Of a DNA stretch of 64,000 bases, positions 8,228 to 16,920 are shown one piece after another. Made by a program: the position numbers and the translations under genes. The notes under the pieces are model-generated. The model was not told the DNA's origin and ran no database searches. It worked only from the letters and a program-made list of their open reading frames with translations. Location of the stretch: NCBI RefSeq assembly GCF_032302195.1, contig NZ_CP135275.1, positions 1,984,001 to 2,048,000 of the forward strand, given 5' to 3'. This stretch comes from Paenibacillus sp. MMS20-IR301. GTDB lineage: Bacteria; Bacillota; Bacilli; Paenibacillales; Paenibacillaceae. How positions within the stretch are numbered: the stretch's first letter is position 1; every line of letters begins with the position of its first letter.

Positions 8228-8944
8228 TTAAATCCCCTTACTATCGTCCCCAACCTGGAGCATCCGGTAGCCGACACCGATATGCGTCTGAATATACTTC
8301 GGCTGGGAAGGCGTGCTCTCGATCTTCTTCCGCAGCGTTGCCATGAATACCCGCAGTGCCGGAACATCATACGTATGGCTGCCCCAGATTTCATGCAGGA
8401 TATAATTATGGGTCAGGACTTTACCGACATTCTTGGCCAGCAGACAGAGCAGCTTATACTCAATCGGCGTCAGGTGGATCTCATTCTCCTCCAGCATGGC
8501 GCAGCCTGCGGCGTAATCAATCCGTAAATTCCCGTTGGTAAACACAGACGCATCCTTCATCAGCCTGTCACTGTCCCCGCGGATGCGCCGCAGACTGACC
8601 CGCAGTCTGGCAAGCAGCTCCTCCACGCTGAACGGCTTGGTCAGATAATCATCCGCCCCGGCATCCAGCGCTTCAATCTTATCCCGGTCCTCGCTGCGGG
8701 CGCTGACCACAATGATCGGAAGGTTCGACCACGCCCGCACCTTGCGGATAATATCAACACCGTCCATGTCCGGCAGCCCCAAATCGAGAATCATCAGATC
8801 CGGCTGGCTGGAGACCGTCTCCAGAATAGAGGCCTCCCCGGTTTCAGCCGTATGGTATTTATACCCTTGCGTCTCAAGGGTTGTCGTAATCAGCTTGCGG
8901 ATGGGCTTATCGTCTTCGACAACAAGAATCAGCGGCTTATTCAT
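8228..8944 (-). CDS. kdpE: KDP operon response regulator KdpE
   Basis: OmpR-family response regulator of about 238 aa. The receiver has the acidic pocket (VVEDDKPIR), the phospho-acceptor Asp in LMILDLGLPDMDG and the switch Lys in TKPFSVEE. The C-terminal winged-helix DNA-binding domain has LTPIEYKLLCLLAKN and a typical ending (THIGVGYRML). The ATG at 8944 is preferred over the one at 8950 because GAGGAGG is then about nine bases upstream. It overlaps the end of kdpD by eight bases, so the pair is translationally coupled. Confidence 0.96.
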   Translation of the reverse strand: MNKPLILVVEDDKPIRKLITTTLETQGYKYHTAETGEASILETVSSQPDLMILDLGLPDMDGVDIIRKVRAWSNLPIIVVSARSEDRDKIEALDAGADDYLTKPFSVEELLARLRVSLRRIRGDSDRLMKDASVFTNGNLRIDYAAGCAMLEENEIHLTPIEYKLLCLLAKNVGKVLTHNYILHEIWGSHTYDVPALRVFMATLRKKIESTPSQPKYIQTHIGVGYRMLQVGDDSKGI

Positions 8945-11597
8945 GGACATTCACCTCCTCAGCCTGCAGGGTGAAGCTGAATACCGACCCCCGCGGTGTT
9001 TGATCCTGTACATCTATTGTGCCCCCATGGGCATGGATAATCGATTTGCAGAGGGCCAGCCCGAGGCCCAGGCCGCGCCTGCCGTCTCCGCGCAGGTTGT
9101 CTGCCGTGTAGAACATCTCGAATATTTGTACTTTAGCTTCCGGCGAAATGCCCGGACCGTCATCAGCGACTTCAACCCTTACCATCGGTCCTTCGCGCTT
9201 TACCGAGAGTGTAATATGTGATCCGGCCTCAGTATATTTAATCGCATTATCCACCAGGTTGATCAGCACCTGAATAATCAGCCGCGAATCCATCCTGGCC
9301 ATCAGCAGCTCATCCTCCAGCTGCAGCTCAATCACATGCTCATTCTTATTGCGGTTCACATGGAGCATCGCTTCGGCGATCACTTCCTCCAGAAGCTCCG
9401 CCTGGAAGTTCAAATGAAGTGCGCCGTTATCAATTCTTGTAATCGACAGCAGGTTCTCAACCAGATTAATCAGCCACATGGAATCATCATAAATGTCATT
9501 GTACAGCTCCTGCTTCTGCGTCTCACTCAGCACCTTAGAGTTGCCGATCAGAATCCCGGCGTTGCCGGATATACTGGTGAGCGGAGTGCGCAGATCATGG
9601 GAGATGCCCCGCAGCAGATTCGTGCGCAGCTGCTCCTGCTGGATTTGCATGGAGATTTCCTTCTGCTTCTCGTTCAGCTTGTCCTTCTCCAGTGCCAGGG
9701 CACATTCGCCCAGCATGGCGATCATCAGGCTTTTCTCGAATACCTCAAGCGGCTCCTCCTGCTCCATCACAATTCCAGCAACCGCAAATACCTGTTCACC
9801 CCCGCGTACCGCATGGTACAGGCAATGTGCTGCCGAGAAGGTATCTGTGGATACTCCGGCGCGTTTATTGTTCTGCAGCACCCACTCTGCAACCTTGCGC
9901 TCCTCAGAAGAGGTATAGCTCTGCGGATCAGCCGGCGCATCCTCCTTAGGGAAGAGCAGCGGTTCGGCGAGTTCTCCCTCCTGCACCTCATAGATGATAA
10001 TGCTCCGGTCCAGCAGCTTGACCATCTGCAGCGCCGTTTCGTTGAGGATCGCCGGGGTATCCTTAGCCTGCTGCAACTTCCGGCTGGTCTCGAGGAGGAC
10101 TTCGGTCCGGTAAGCTTTTTGCGCGGATTCCCTCGCCTGCTCCTTAACCCGCAGTGTGAGTGTACTGGTAATGAATGAGGCAGACAGCATGACGAGGAAG
10201 GTCACCGGATAACCGGAATCATACGCCTGGAGCGAGAATAACGGTGCCGTGAAAAAATAGTTAAAAATCAGCACGCTCAAAATCGAAGTCACCGCGCTAT
10301 ACATCCGCCCCTGAGTGACCATCGCATCCAGCAGTACGCCTAGAATATAGACCGTAATGATATTCGCTTCACTGAAGCCAAGATATTGGAACCATAAACC
10401 GACCACCGTGCAGGCGATAAGAATTCCTAATGTTTTGCTGCTGTCAGCTAGAGAGAACAGCGGTTTTTTGGAATATTGCGGAATTTGTTTGTGCAGAGAA
10501 GGCCCATTATCCGGAATAATATAAATATCCATATTCGGGGCGGCAGCCGTCAGCTTGTCGACAAAGTTGGATTTAGCGGGCCAGCGGTTTTTGTTATGCG
10601 AGCGTCCAAGGACGATCTTGGAGACCCGGCTGGTTTTGGCATATTCGGCAATCTGCCCTGGAACATCCTCCCCGTACACGGTAGCGACCTGTGCACCAAG
10701 CTGCTCGGCCAGCCGCAGATTCTCCCGCAATTCAGCCTTGTTCTTGGCGGTCAGCTCCTTCGTCCGCGAAGTTTCCACATAGAGCGCCGTGAATGATCCA
10801 TACTGCGCTTCAGCCATTCTTGCTGCTGTCCGGATTACCTTCTTGCTGCTAACGGCTGACGACAGGCAGACCAGAATATGCTCCTTTGTATAAAAGCCTG
10901 CGCTGTCCTCCCGCTCACCAATCTGCAGCGCAATCCGGTTCAGCTGGTCTGCCGTGTAACGCAGGGCAATCTCCCGCAAGGCGATCAGCTTGGCTGGAAT
11001 AAATAAGCTTTCGTATTTTTGCCGCTGCTCTATATCCGGATACAGCTTTCCCTTATTCAGCCGCTCAATCAGATCACCGGGTGCTATATCCACCAGTTCT
11101 ACCTGATCAGCACTGTCGAATACGCTGTCTGGTATGCGGTCATGTACAGTCATTCCGGTGATTGAAGTGATGACATCGGTCAGACTCTCAATATGCTCAA
11201 CATTCACTGTAGCGTATACGTTAATCCCGGCCCGCAGCAGCTCCTCGATATCCTGGACTCTTTTTTTGTGGCGGCAGCCGGGGGCATTCGTATGGGCCAG
11301 CTCATCCAGCAGAATCAGCTCCGGACGTCTGCGGATTGCGGCATCGAGGTCGAACTCAGTGTACAGGTGGCCGTTATGGGAAATTTCCCGTGGAGGCACC
11401 AGCTCCAGCCCTTGCAGCAAAGCCGCCGTTTCCGGCCTGCCGTGAGGTTCAATATACCCGGCCAGGACTTGTACGCCATCCCTCTGCTCCTCATGGGCAG
11501 CATTCAGCATCGCCGATGTTTTCCCTGAACCCGCAGCATATCCGAAAAATATTTTAAGTCTGCCCCGTTTTTTATCTGCCGGAGTATGTCCTGCCAT
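8937..11597 (-). CDS. kdpD: Osmosensitive K+ channel histidine kinase KdpD
   Basis: Full-length sensor kinase of about 886 aa. Order of parts: KdpD-N domain with Walker A (GYAAGSGKT) and LLDELAHTNAPG, a USP domain, four close membrane helices (residues about 400-500), a GAF-like linker, then the HisKA domain with ISHDLRTPLTSISG and HATPase motifs NLVDNAIKYTEAG, VADDGPGI and GLGLGLALCKS. Three ATGs lie close together (11615, 11603, 11597). AAAGGG is placed best for 11597. It phosphorylates KdpE and carries a KdpE-type box upstream, so autoregulation is likely. Confidence 0.97.
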   Translation of the reverse strand: MAGHTPADKKRGRLKIFFGYAAGSGKTSAMLNAAHEEQRDGVQVLAGYIEPHGRPETAALLQGLELVPPREISHNGHLYTEFDLDAAIRRRPELILLDELAHTNAPGCRHKKRVQDIEELLRAGINVYATVNVEHIESLTDVITSITGMTVHDRIPDSVFDSADQVELVDIAPGDLIERLNKGKLYPDIEQRQKYESLFIPAKLIALREIALRYTADQLNRIALQIGEREDSAGFYTKEHILVCLSSAVSSKKVIRTAARMAEAQYGSFTALYVETSRTKELTAKNKAELRENLRLAEQLGAQVATVYGEDVPGQIAEYAKTSRVSKIVLGRSHNKNRWPAKSNFVDKLTAAAPNMDIYIIPDNGPSLHKQIPQYSKKPLFSLADSSKTLGILIACTVVGLWFQYLGFSEANIITVYILGVLLDAMVTQGRMYSAVTSILSVLIFNYFFTAPLFSLQAYDSGYPVTFLVMLSASFITSTLTLRVKEQARESAQKAYRTEVLLETSRKLQQAKDTPAILNETALQMVKLLDRSIIIYEVQEGELAEPLLFPKEDAPADPQSYTSSEERKVAEWVLQNNKRAGVSTDTFSAAHCLYHAVRGGEQVFAVAGIVMEQEEPLEVFEKSLMIAMLGECALALEKDKLNEKQKEISMQIQQEQLRTNLLRGISHDLRTPLTSISGNAGILIGNSKVLSETQKQELYNDIYDDSMWLINLVENLLSITRIDNGALHLNFQAELLEEVIAEAMLHVNRNKNEHVIELQLEDELLMARMDSRLIIQVLINLVDNAIKYTEAGSHITLSVKREGPMVRVEVADDGPGISPEAKVQIFEMFYTADNLRGDGRRGLGLGLALCKSIIHAHGGTIDVQDQTPRGSVFSFTLQAEEVNVHE

Positions 11598-11633
11598 TCG
11601 CATAATCCCTTTCATTAAACGTTCATGCTAATT

Positions 11634-11662
11634 ATTGTAGCGCCAGAATAGCCTGTGCACAA
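11634..11662 (-). promoter_or_regulatory. Promoter of kdpDE
   Basis: The minus strand has TTGTGC (11662-11657), a 17-bp spacer and TACAAT (11639-11634), giving a leader of about 30 nt before kdpD. Confidence 0.55.
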
Positions 11663-11691
11663 TCAGCATGGCATTACGGAATCAGCTGTGG

Positions 11692-11709
11692 CATTAAGAT
11701 TGCATTAAG
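11692..11709 (-). promoter_or_regulatory. Third KdpE-type box, upstream of kdpD
   Basis: CATTAAGATTGCATTAAG on the plus strand. The two TTAAG half-sites (11694, 11705) are 11 bp apart, as at the two other kdp boxes. It lies about 30 bp upstream of the kdpD -35. Confidence 0.55.
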
Positions 11710-11720
11710 ATTGCTGGAAT

Positions 11721-12875
11721 TTAAGAATTTCGCTGGATAATATCATAGGCAAGCTTGGATAACGGTCTTTTCCCAAATTCATCTTCTGTTAATGTGAAAC
11801 CATATTGAAACAGATTCATTTCCTTCGCACTCAGATTAAGCTTACCAAGAAGGCTCATTAAATCTCCCTTGTAGCTCTCGCTGTAAGCATTCTTCTTGTA
11901 CAACAGCTCACGTACATAATCTTTATGACTCTGATAGACCTTACTCAAGTTAAACAACTCAATACTATTATGTATAGCCGTTGAATCCGGTCCGGTGCCT
12001 TCATGGATCAGTTCCAACTCGAAATCAGTATCCTCACCAAGGATAGAACCGATTTTAGTGTCCGGCCTAAGCGGAATGTGGAAGTATGTATCTTGATTAA
12101 AACCAGAATTATAGGGGTAGAGGATTTCAATTCCCTTATCTAATTTGAATCTGGAGTTACATATTTGGCAAGAAGGAACGAAATTGAACATGGATAATGC
12201 GAATAGCGGAAAATGGGCTTTAGGATAAAAATGATCCAAATCAGCTGTTGTTTTAAATTTGTCCCGATCCATAAACTGTGTAATAAATTGACGGTTGCAG
12301 TAAGGGCAGACATCGATCCCCATCCGATTCAAAAGGATATGCCGGAATTCGGAATCCATATTTTCATAATCGATTATTTGCTTGATTTCTCCATTCAATC
12401 TTTCTAGCTTCCCGCTAACTTCCTGAATGAAACGGTTAAAACAATCAGTATTCTTAGCATAATCGCTATGGTTCTGAAGTATAGGCTCGATCCAATCCGT
12501 ACGATAGGTGGCCACATATTCCTCCCGGAAAGCCTCTCGTTCTAACTGTCTATTTTGCTTACCTTTCCGTTGAAGCACTTTTGTAATTTGAAAATTGCTG
12601 TAGAAAACAAGCTGGCATGTCTTCATATACTTCCCGATATCAGGATATTTGCTGTAGATATCTTCAAATGAAAAGGTAAGCAAAGTATGAAGAAGAAGGG
12701 GATCCAGGCTTCCGGTTCCATTCTCAAGTAAGGCTGAAACAGGCAGCTGGGTAAATGGATTTACGTTATTTACGGTGTTTCTATAAAATACATAACTCTG
12801 CTGGATATCAGTTTCCATTTCAGATATATACATATCAGCAAGATCCGATATCATTTTTGGACGAAGCTTAATCAC
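11721..12875 (-). CDS. HNH endonuclease, PtuB-like effector of a Septu-type pair
   Basis: A 384-aa protein with a treble-clef HNH core near residues 185-240: CPYCNR, then LDHFYPKAHFPLFALSMFN and PSCQICNSRFK. The two CxxC pairs bind zinc in this fold and the DH is catalytic. The N-terminal half is helical with no known motif. The start is GTG at 12875, overlapping the ATPase stop by eight bases with AGGGGAG upstream, so translation is coupled. Pairing with an SMC-like ATPase is the Septu (PtuA/PtuB) layout, where the nuclease acts against phage nucleic acid or the infected cell. It is longer than typical PtuB. Its base composition is AT-richer than the neighbours, which suggests transfer. Confidence 0.82.
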   Translation of the reverse strand: MIKLRPKMISDLADMYISEMETDIQQSYVFYRNTVNNVNPFTQLPVSALLENGTGSLDPLLLHTLLTFSFEDIYSKYPDIGKYMKTCQLVFYSNFQITKVLQRKGKQNRQLEREAFREEYVATYRTDWIEPILQNHSDYAKNTDCFNRFIQEVSGKLERLNGEIKQIIDYENMDSEFRHILLNRMGIDVCPYCNRQFITQFMDRDKFKTTADLDHFYPKAHFPLFALSMFNFVPSCQICNSRFKLDKGIEILYPYNSGFNQDTYFHIPLRPDTKIGSILGEDTDFELELIHEGTGPDSTAIHNSIELFNLSKVYQSHKDYVRELLYKKNAYSESYKGDLMSLLGKLNLSAKEMNLFQYGFTLTEDEFGKRPLSKLAYDIIQRNS

Positions 12876-14793
12876 CGTGTTTCTCCCCTCTCTTTTTCTT
12901 CAGCTGCTCTAGTTCCATTTCGAGTTCTCTTATCCGCCGATCCTCTTTTTGCGTATTGCTCTCCTGTAAACGAATAGCTTGCGCTTCAAGGTGGGACTGA
13001 AGTTTCCCGCGGATAACCGGCTCACCAATCCCGCTAATGATCATACTTACCTTTCTTATTTCAACCGGATTATACTCTGGCCATCCATTCATCTGTTTCA
13101 CAAGATCCTTGAAAAGATTATGTGCAAATTCTCCTATTGGTGAGCCAAGGAAAAAGTCATTTTTGACAATATCATAAAAATTACTCATGAGCCCAAATTC
13201 AGCTTCATTAACAACCCGCTGCAACTCGTCGTCCTTCTCGATAACATTGATACAAGTAATATGTTCTTTCGGAATGTCGGATACGATAAAAGGTGAATGC
13301 GTAGATAACAGAATCTGGTATTTTATTTCTTTGCTACTATTTACGTGCTCAATAAATTTTTTGAGGTAGTAAATATATTTTCTCGACCACTCGGGGTGAA
13401 ACGAGACATCCGGTTCATCCATAATTAGAAGAACGCTATTGATTCTCTCATCCTTAAGGGAAACTTGTACCATATCATTAATGCAGCTAAATGCACGGAT
13501 GAATTCTATCTCACCGGAGCTGAGATATTTATAAGATACATCCAAGCTGTATGATACCCCGTAGCTGTTATAAAAGCGGTCATATAAGTCTAAAAAGCCA
13601 TATATTGACTCATGCATTCCTTCTTGTACTGGAACTCTAATTGTGGTCCGAGATTTAAAAAGACTAGCATCAATTTCCTCAAGAGCAATTAGGATAGCAG
13701 CGAATATATTCACATCAAACTCTATAGCTTCATATTTTTCTATTTTAGAAATACTAGTTTTCTTTAAAATATTAAGAACTTTAAATAAATAGACTTTCCT
13801 GGCCTCATAAGTATTCTCTTCCATGGTTTCAACACCAATCAGATCTCCAGGATGAACATCATTATGAGATGTCGGATACTTAGTTGCACGATTTGCAAGA
13901 TCTATAATCAAAGCTTCCAAATAGGATAAGATAAATAATTCTTTGATAGACCATTTAGAAGCTGAACGAGAGGGTTGTTTAGTGTTATTATCATTCTCCG
14001 TTTTTGTAAAATACAACATTTTATGTTTATCTTGATACAGCGAGAAACCCAGAATACTATACATATCATTAACATCATTAATATCGGAGTCAATTCCGGC
14101 ATGTTGGCTGATTTGAAATACAGCTTGATTAAATGTAAATAATCCCTCCAGGAATATGTATTCATTGCTCATGAAACGATAAGTGCTGGATAAGGCCGGT
14201 TTATGCAGATAATGCCTTTTGAAGCTGTCCGTATTGTCCTGTCCGTCTAATATGTTAAGACTCTTCAGCCAAAGCCGGTCCGACTCTTTCGTTTGAAACA
14301 GAGATATTAACGCTTCGCTAACCGGGTACTCTTGTCCGTCTGCCGCTTTATACGTCGTATCCTGTACGCTTTTCCACTGCATCATATGTGTCCTGAAGTC
14401 ATACTTCACACAAATGCTGGTATCTGCTAACAATTCTGAAGGTGCATTCAATTCACGGAGAAGAAGCTTAGGTGCCCCCTCGATTAGAAACAGATCCTCT
14501 TCAAGATGGTATAGCGCAAACCACTGAGGATCATCAAAAAGCCTGCTTCTTCTTAATTTTGTTGAACCCAGCAATTCAAGCAGAGTTGTCTTTCCGGCAC
14601 CATTTTTCCCGACAATCAGATTGATGTTACTAATATGACTGCCCCATAAATTTACATATGGATTTTCTTTACGTTCAATGAATAGCCTTTGCTGTTCTAA
14701 CTTGATTATGAAGTCATTTGTCAGGACAAAGCTTTGCTCTTTAAATAATCTTCCGATATCGCTGATATGCACAAATAACAACTGTGGTTGCAT
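12868..14793 (-). CDS. SMC-like AAA ATPase, PtuA-like
   Basis: A 641-aa ATPase with an ABC/SMC-type head: Walker A VGKNGAGKTTLLE near the N-terminus, a signature-like YLSSGEIEFIRAF, Walker B VLLIMDEPDVSFHPEWSRKY, and the H-loop LLSTHSPFIVSDIP. The middle is long and AT-rich, and the C-terminus ends in a Lys/Glu coiled coil (about the last 40 residues). The ATG at 14793 is chosen because AAAGGAG lies eight bases upstream. It precedes and is coupled to the HNH gene. With that nuclease it forms a Septu-like defence pair; no reverse transcriptase is present, so it is not a retron of the Ec78 type. A different OLD- or Gabija-like function is less likely given the HNH partner. Confidence 0.82.
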   Translation of the reverse strand: MQPQLLFVHISDIGRLFKEQSFVLTNDFIIKLEQQRLFIERKENPYVNLWGSHISNINLIVGKNGAGKTTLLELLGSTKLRRSRLFDDPQWFALYHLEEDLFLIEGAPKLLLRELNAPSELLADTSICVKYDFRTHMMQWKSVQDTTYKAADGQEYPVSEALISLFQTKESDRLWLKSLNILDGQDNTDSFKRHYLHKPALSSTYRFMSNEYIFLEGLFTFNQAVFQISQHAGIDSDINDVNDMYSILGFSLYQDKHKMLYFTKTENDNNTKQPSRSASKWSIKELFILSYLEALIIDLANRATKYPTSHNDVHPGDLIGVETMEENTYEARKVYLFKVLNILKKTSISKIEKYEAIEFDVNIFAAILIALEEIDASLFKSRTTIRVPVQEGMHESIYGFLDLYDRFYNSYGVSYSLDVSYKYLSSGEIEFIRAFSCINDMVQVSLKDERINSVLLIMDEPDVSFHPEWSRKYIYYLKKFIEHVNSSKEIKYQILLSTHSPFIVSDIPKEHITCINVIEKDDELQRVVNEAEFGLMSNFYDIVKNDFFLGSPIGEFAHNLFKDLVKQMNGWPEYNPVEIRKVSMIISGIGEPVIRGKLQSHLEAQAIRLQESNTQKEDRRIRELEMELEQLKKKRGEKHGD

Positions 14794-14967
14794 GCTGTTT
14801 ATCTCCTTTGGTTGAGTGCTTCTGCCAAGCCATCTATTCGACATTTCAGGATATCTTTCCTGTATGCCTTTATAATTAGCTTGGCATTAATTAGGAGGTA
14901 ATCCGCTAGTCATGCCGAATATCTGTAGAGAAGCACTTACTTATACCCGATTACAAGGAGATTAGAG

Positions 14968-15957
14968 ATGACTAACGAACAGCAATCCGGGCAAGGCACG
15001 ATGGAAGTTCTGTTGGCGAATGCCGTGAAGCTTCCCGGTGTCCAGGTGAACCGCAATGAATTTCTGGCGCAGCAGCTTGCCAAATATGATACTTACGGAA
15101 ATATGCCGGTTATTCTGGAAAAGGGACCGCTTGAGGCCGGTATCGGCCTGCAGGTCATTGATAAACTCGCGAAATCGCTGATTGAGAAACGGACGATATT
15201 GAGCACCGCCGCTTCTACGGTTGCCGGAATTCCGGGCGGGCTGGCTATGGCAGCAACGATTCCGGGAGATACATTGCAGTATTTCGGTGTAGCCATGCGG
15301 ATGTCCCAGGAACTGGCTTACCTCTATGGACGCTCAGACCTGTGGCAGGACAGCACGCCGGATTCAGAGCAGATTTCGCGTGAGCTTACATTGTATCTGG
15401 GAGTCATGTTCGGCGTAGCCGGGGCTGCCCCGATGCTGAGAATCCTGAACGCGCCTAATTCCAGGTATCTGCTGCAACAGCACCCGCAGCTGAATCTGGC
15501 TGAATCACTCTACTTCCCGCTGCTGAAGAAGATTTCCTCCTACATCGGGATCAAAATCACAAAGCGAACCTTCACTCAAGGCGCTACCAAATTCATTCCT
15601 CTGCTGGGCGGGCTTCTATCCGGAGGAATGACTTACTTATCCATGAAGCCCATGGGGAACCGTCTGCGGGAGACGCTGGCAGAAGCGGTTGACCGTTATA
15701 CTGAGGCTGAATTCGCACAGGATCTTGAAAAGGTACAGCGTGCGGTAGAGGATGCTGATATTCATGTAGCGGAAGGGGAGTTCTTCGACTTAGGCTTCGA
15801 TTCGAAGCCCGAGCCGTCTGCACCCAAGGCGGCTGCTCCCGCTCCGGAGAAATTCAGTGCTGCCGACGAGCTGCTGAAGTTCAAACAGCTGCTGGACATG
15901 GGCGTTATTACGCAGGAGGAATTCGACCGCAAGAAAGCAGAGCTGCTGAACAGCTGA
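14968..15957 (+). CDS. EcsC-like protein with C-terminal SHOCT domain
   Basis: A 329-aa protein. Residues about 65-125 contain STAASTVAGIPGGLAMAATI and an LAYLYG stretch like EcsC-family proteins. The last 30 residues form a SHOCT motif (ADELLKFKQLLDMGVITQEE), joined by an Ala/Pro-rich linker. The ATG at 14968 follows AAGGAG. It is a single gene with its own terminator. EcsC-like proteins are membrane-associated and poorly characterised; the role is unknown. Confidence 0.75.
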   Translation: MTNEQQSGQGTMEVLLANAVKLPGVQVNRNEFLAQQLAKYDTYGNMPVILEKGPLEAGIGLQVIDKLAKSLIEKRTILSTAASTVAGIPGGLAMAATIPGDTLQYFGVAMRMSQELAYLYGRSDLWQDSTPDSEQISRELTLYLGVMFGVAGAAPMLRILNAPNSRYLLQQHPQLNLAESLYFPLLKKISSYIGIKITKRTFTQGATKFIPLLGGLLSGGMTYLSMKPMGNRLRETLAEAVDRYTEAEFAQDLEKVQRAVEDADIHVAEGEFFDLGFDSKPEPSAPKAAAPAPEKFSAADELLKFKQLLDMGVITQEEFDRKKAELLNS

Positions 15958-15976
15958 TCTCCTGAATGAACATTGA

Positions 15977-16022
15977 AGAGCCATGACCTCTGCTTTGGCA
16001 GTGGGCATGGCTCTGTTTTTAT
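15977..16022 (+). terminator. Terminator after the EcsC-like gene
   Basis: Stem AGAGCCATG (15977-15985) with CATGGCTCT (16006-16014), followed by GTTTTTATTT. Confidence 0.85.
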
Positions 16023-16191
16023 TTACGCGAGTTTACTAAGTCAGGAATAGTAACATGGATTCAAGTTACAGCATTAATCTGAAATGGATAATCTTTTGCT
16101 CGCCGCATGCGACAATTTCAACAGTACCAGGCGCCGCTTTACTTATTTAAAGTGGATACGCGCACAAGCGGACTCGCAGCAACGCATGTTT

Positions 16192-16220
16192 TTGCCGGAT
16201 TTCTCAACTCCCTTTATAAT
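16192..16220 (+). promoter_or_regulatory. SigA-type promoter of the YitT-like gene
   Basis: TTGCCG (16192-16197), a 17-bp spacer and a perfect TATAAT (16215-16220). Transcription would begin near 16227, which excludes upstream starts and supports the ATG at 16264. Confidence 0.75.
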
Positions 16221-16263
16221 CAAACCCATGATTTACTATAGAGACGGAGTGAGTAAACCTGAC

Positions 16264-16920
16264 ATGAAAACAAATGAACTGCAACAAGGCATGCAACAAA
16301 TCCTCAAGGTGCTGCTGGGCACCCTCATCGTAAGTTTGGGTGTACTGATTCTCAAACGCTCGGAGATCACCACCGGAGGTACTGTAGGCTTGTCACTGAG
16401 TCTGTCTTACTGGCTGGGCAGTTCCTTCCCCCTTACCTATTGCCTGGTGAATATCCCCTTCTATGTGCTCTCCTTATTCAAAATGGGCTGGAGATTCACC
16501 GCCTCCACGTTGTTCGCCGTCAGTTCCCTAAGCCTGATGTCAGCTGCCGCTGCCCGTTTGCCCCAGTTTGTGCTTCCGGGCTGGTTCGGTGCTATAATCG
16601 GTGGCTGCATTATGGGCCTTGGCATGTCTTATTTGTTCCTGAACGGTTCATCCCTGGGCGGCAGCAATATTCTCGCCCTTATGTTTCAGAAGAAATTCGG
16701 CTGGAATCCGGGGAAAGTAATGTTCGTGCTCGACGGGCTGATCATCGCGGGCTCCTTTTATTCCATCGGGCTGTTCAAAAGCATCTATTCCATAGCTTCG
16801 ATTGTCATTCTGTCCTACCTGATCAGCCTGTTTAAAAGCCGTTTCGCTGTCCCGGTCAAAGCCCCGGCCCGCACTGCGGTTCTTCCGGCAGCCGAAGGAT
16901 TTACAACCACGATCCTCTAG
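16264..16920 (+). CDS. YitT-family membrane protein (DUF161-type)
   Basis: A 218-aa integral membrane protein with about five to six helices. It carries the glycine-rich ITTGGTVGLSLSLSYW segment typical of YitT-like proteins and a second GSSLGGSNILALMF repeat. It lacks the C-terminal soluble DUF2179 domain of longer YitT proteins. The start is chosen from the promoter at 16192-16220. Its 3' end overlaps the convergent substrate-binding protein gene by 20 bp. Substrate unknown. Confidence 0.85.
   Translation: MKTNELQQGMQQILKVLLGTLIVSLGVLILKRSEITTGGTVGLSLSLSYWLGSSFPLTYCLVNIPFYVLSLFKMGWRFTASTLFAVSSLSLMSAAAARLPQFVLPGWFGAIIGGCIMGLGMSYLFLNGSSLGGSNILALMFQKKFGWNPGKVMFVLDGLIIAGSFYSIGLFKSIYSIASIVILSYLISLFKSRFAVPVKAPARTAVLPAAEGFTTTIL

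Noticed and set aside
9336..10178. 280-aa plus-strand frame
   Set aside because: Antisense shadow of kdpD, whose domains are complete on the minus strand.
14914..14967. 17-codon frame after AGGAGG before the EcsC-like gene
   Set aside because: It could be a leader peptide, but spacing from the RBS is long and no attenuator is visible.
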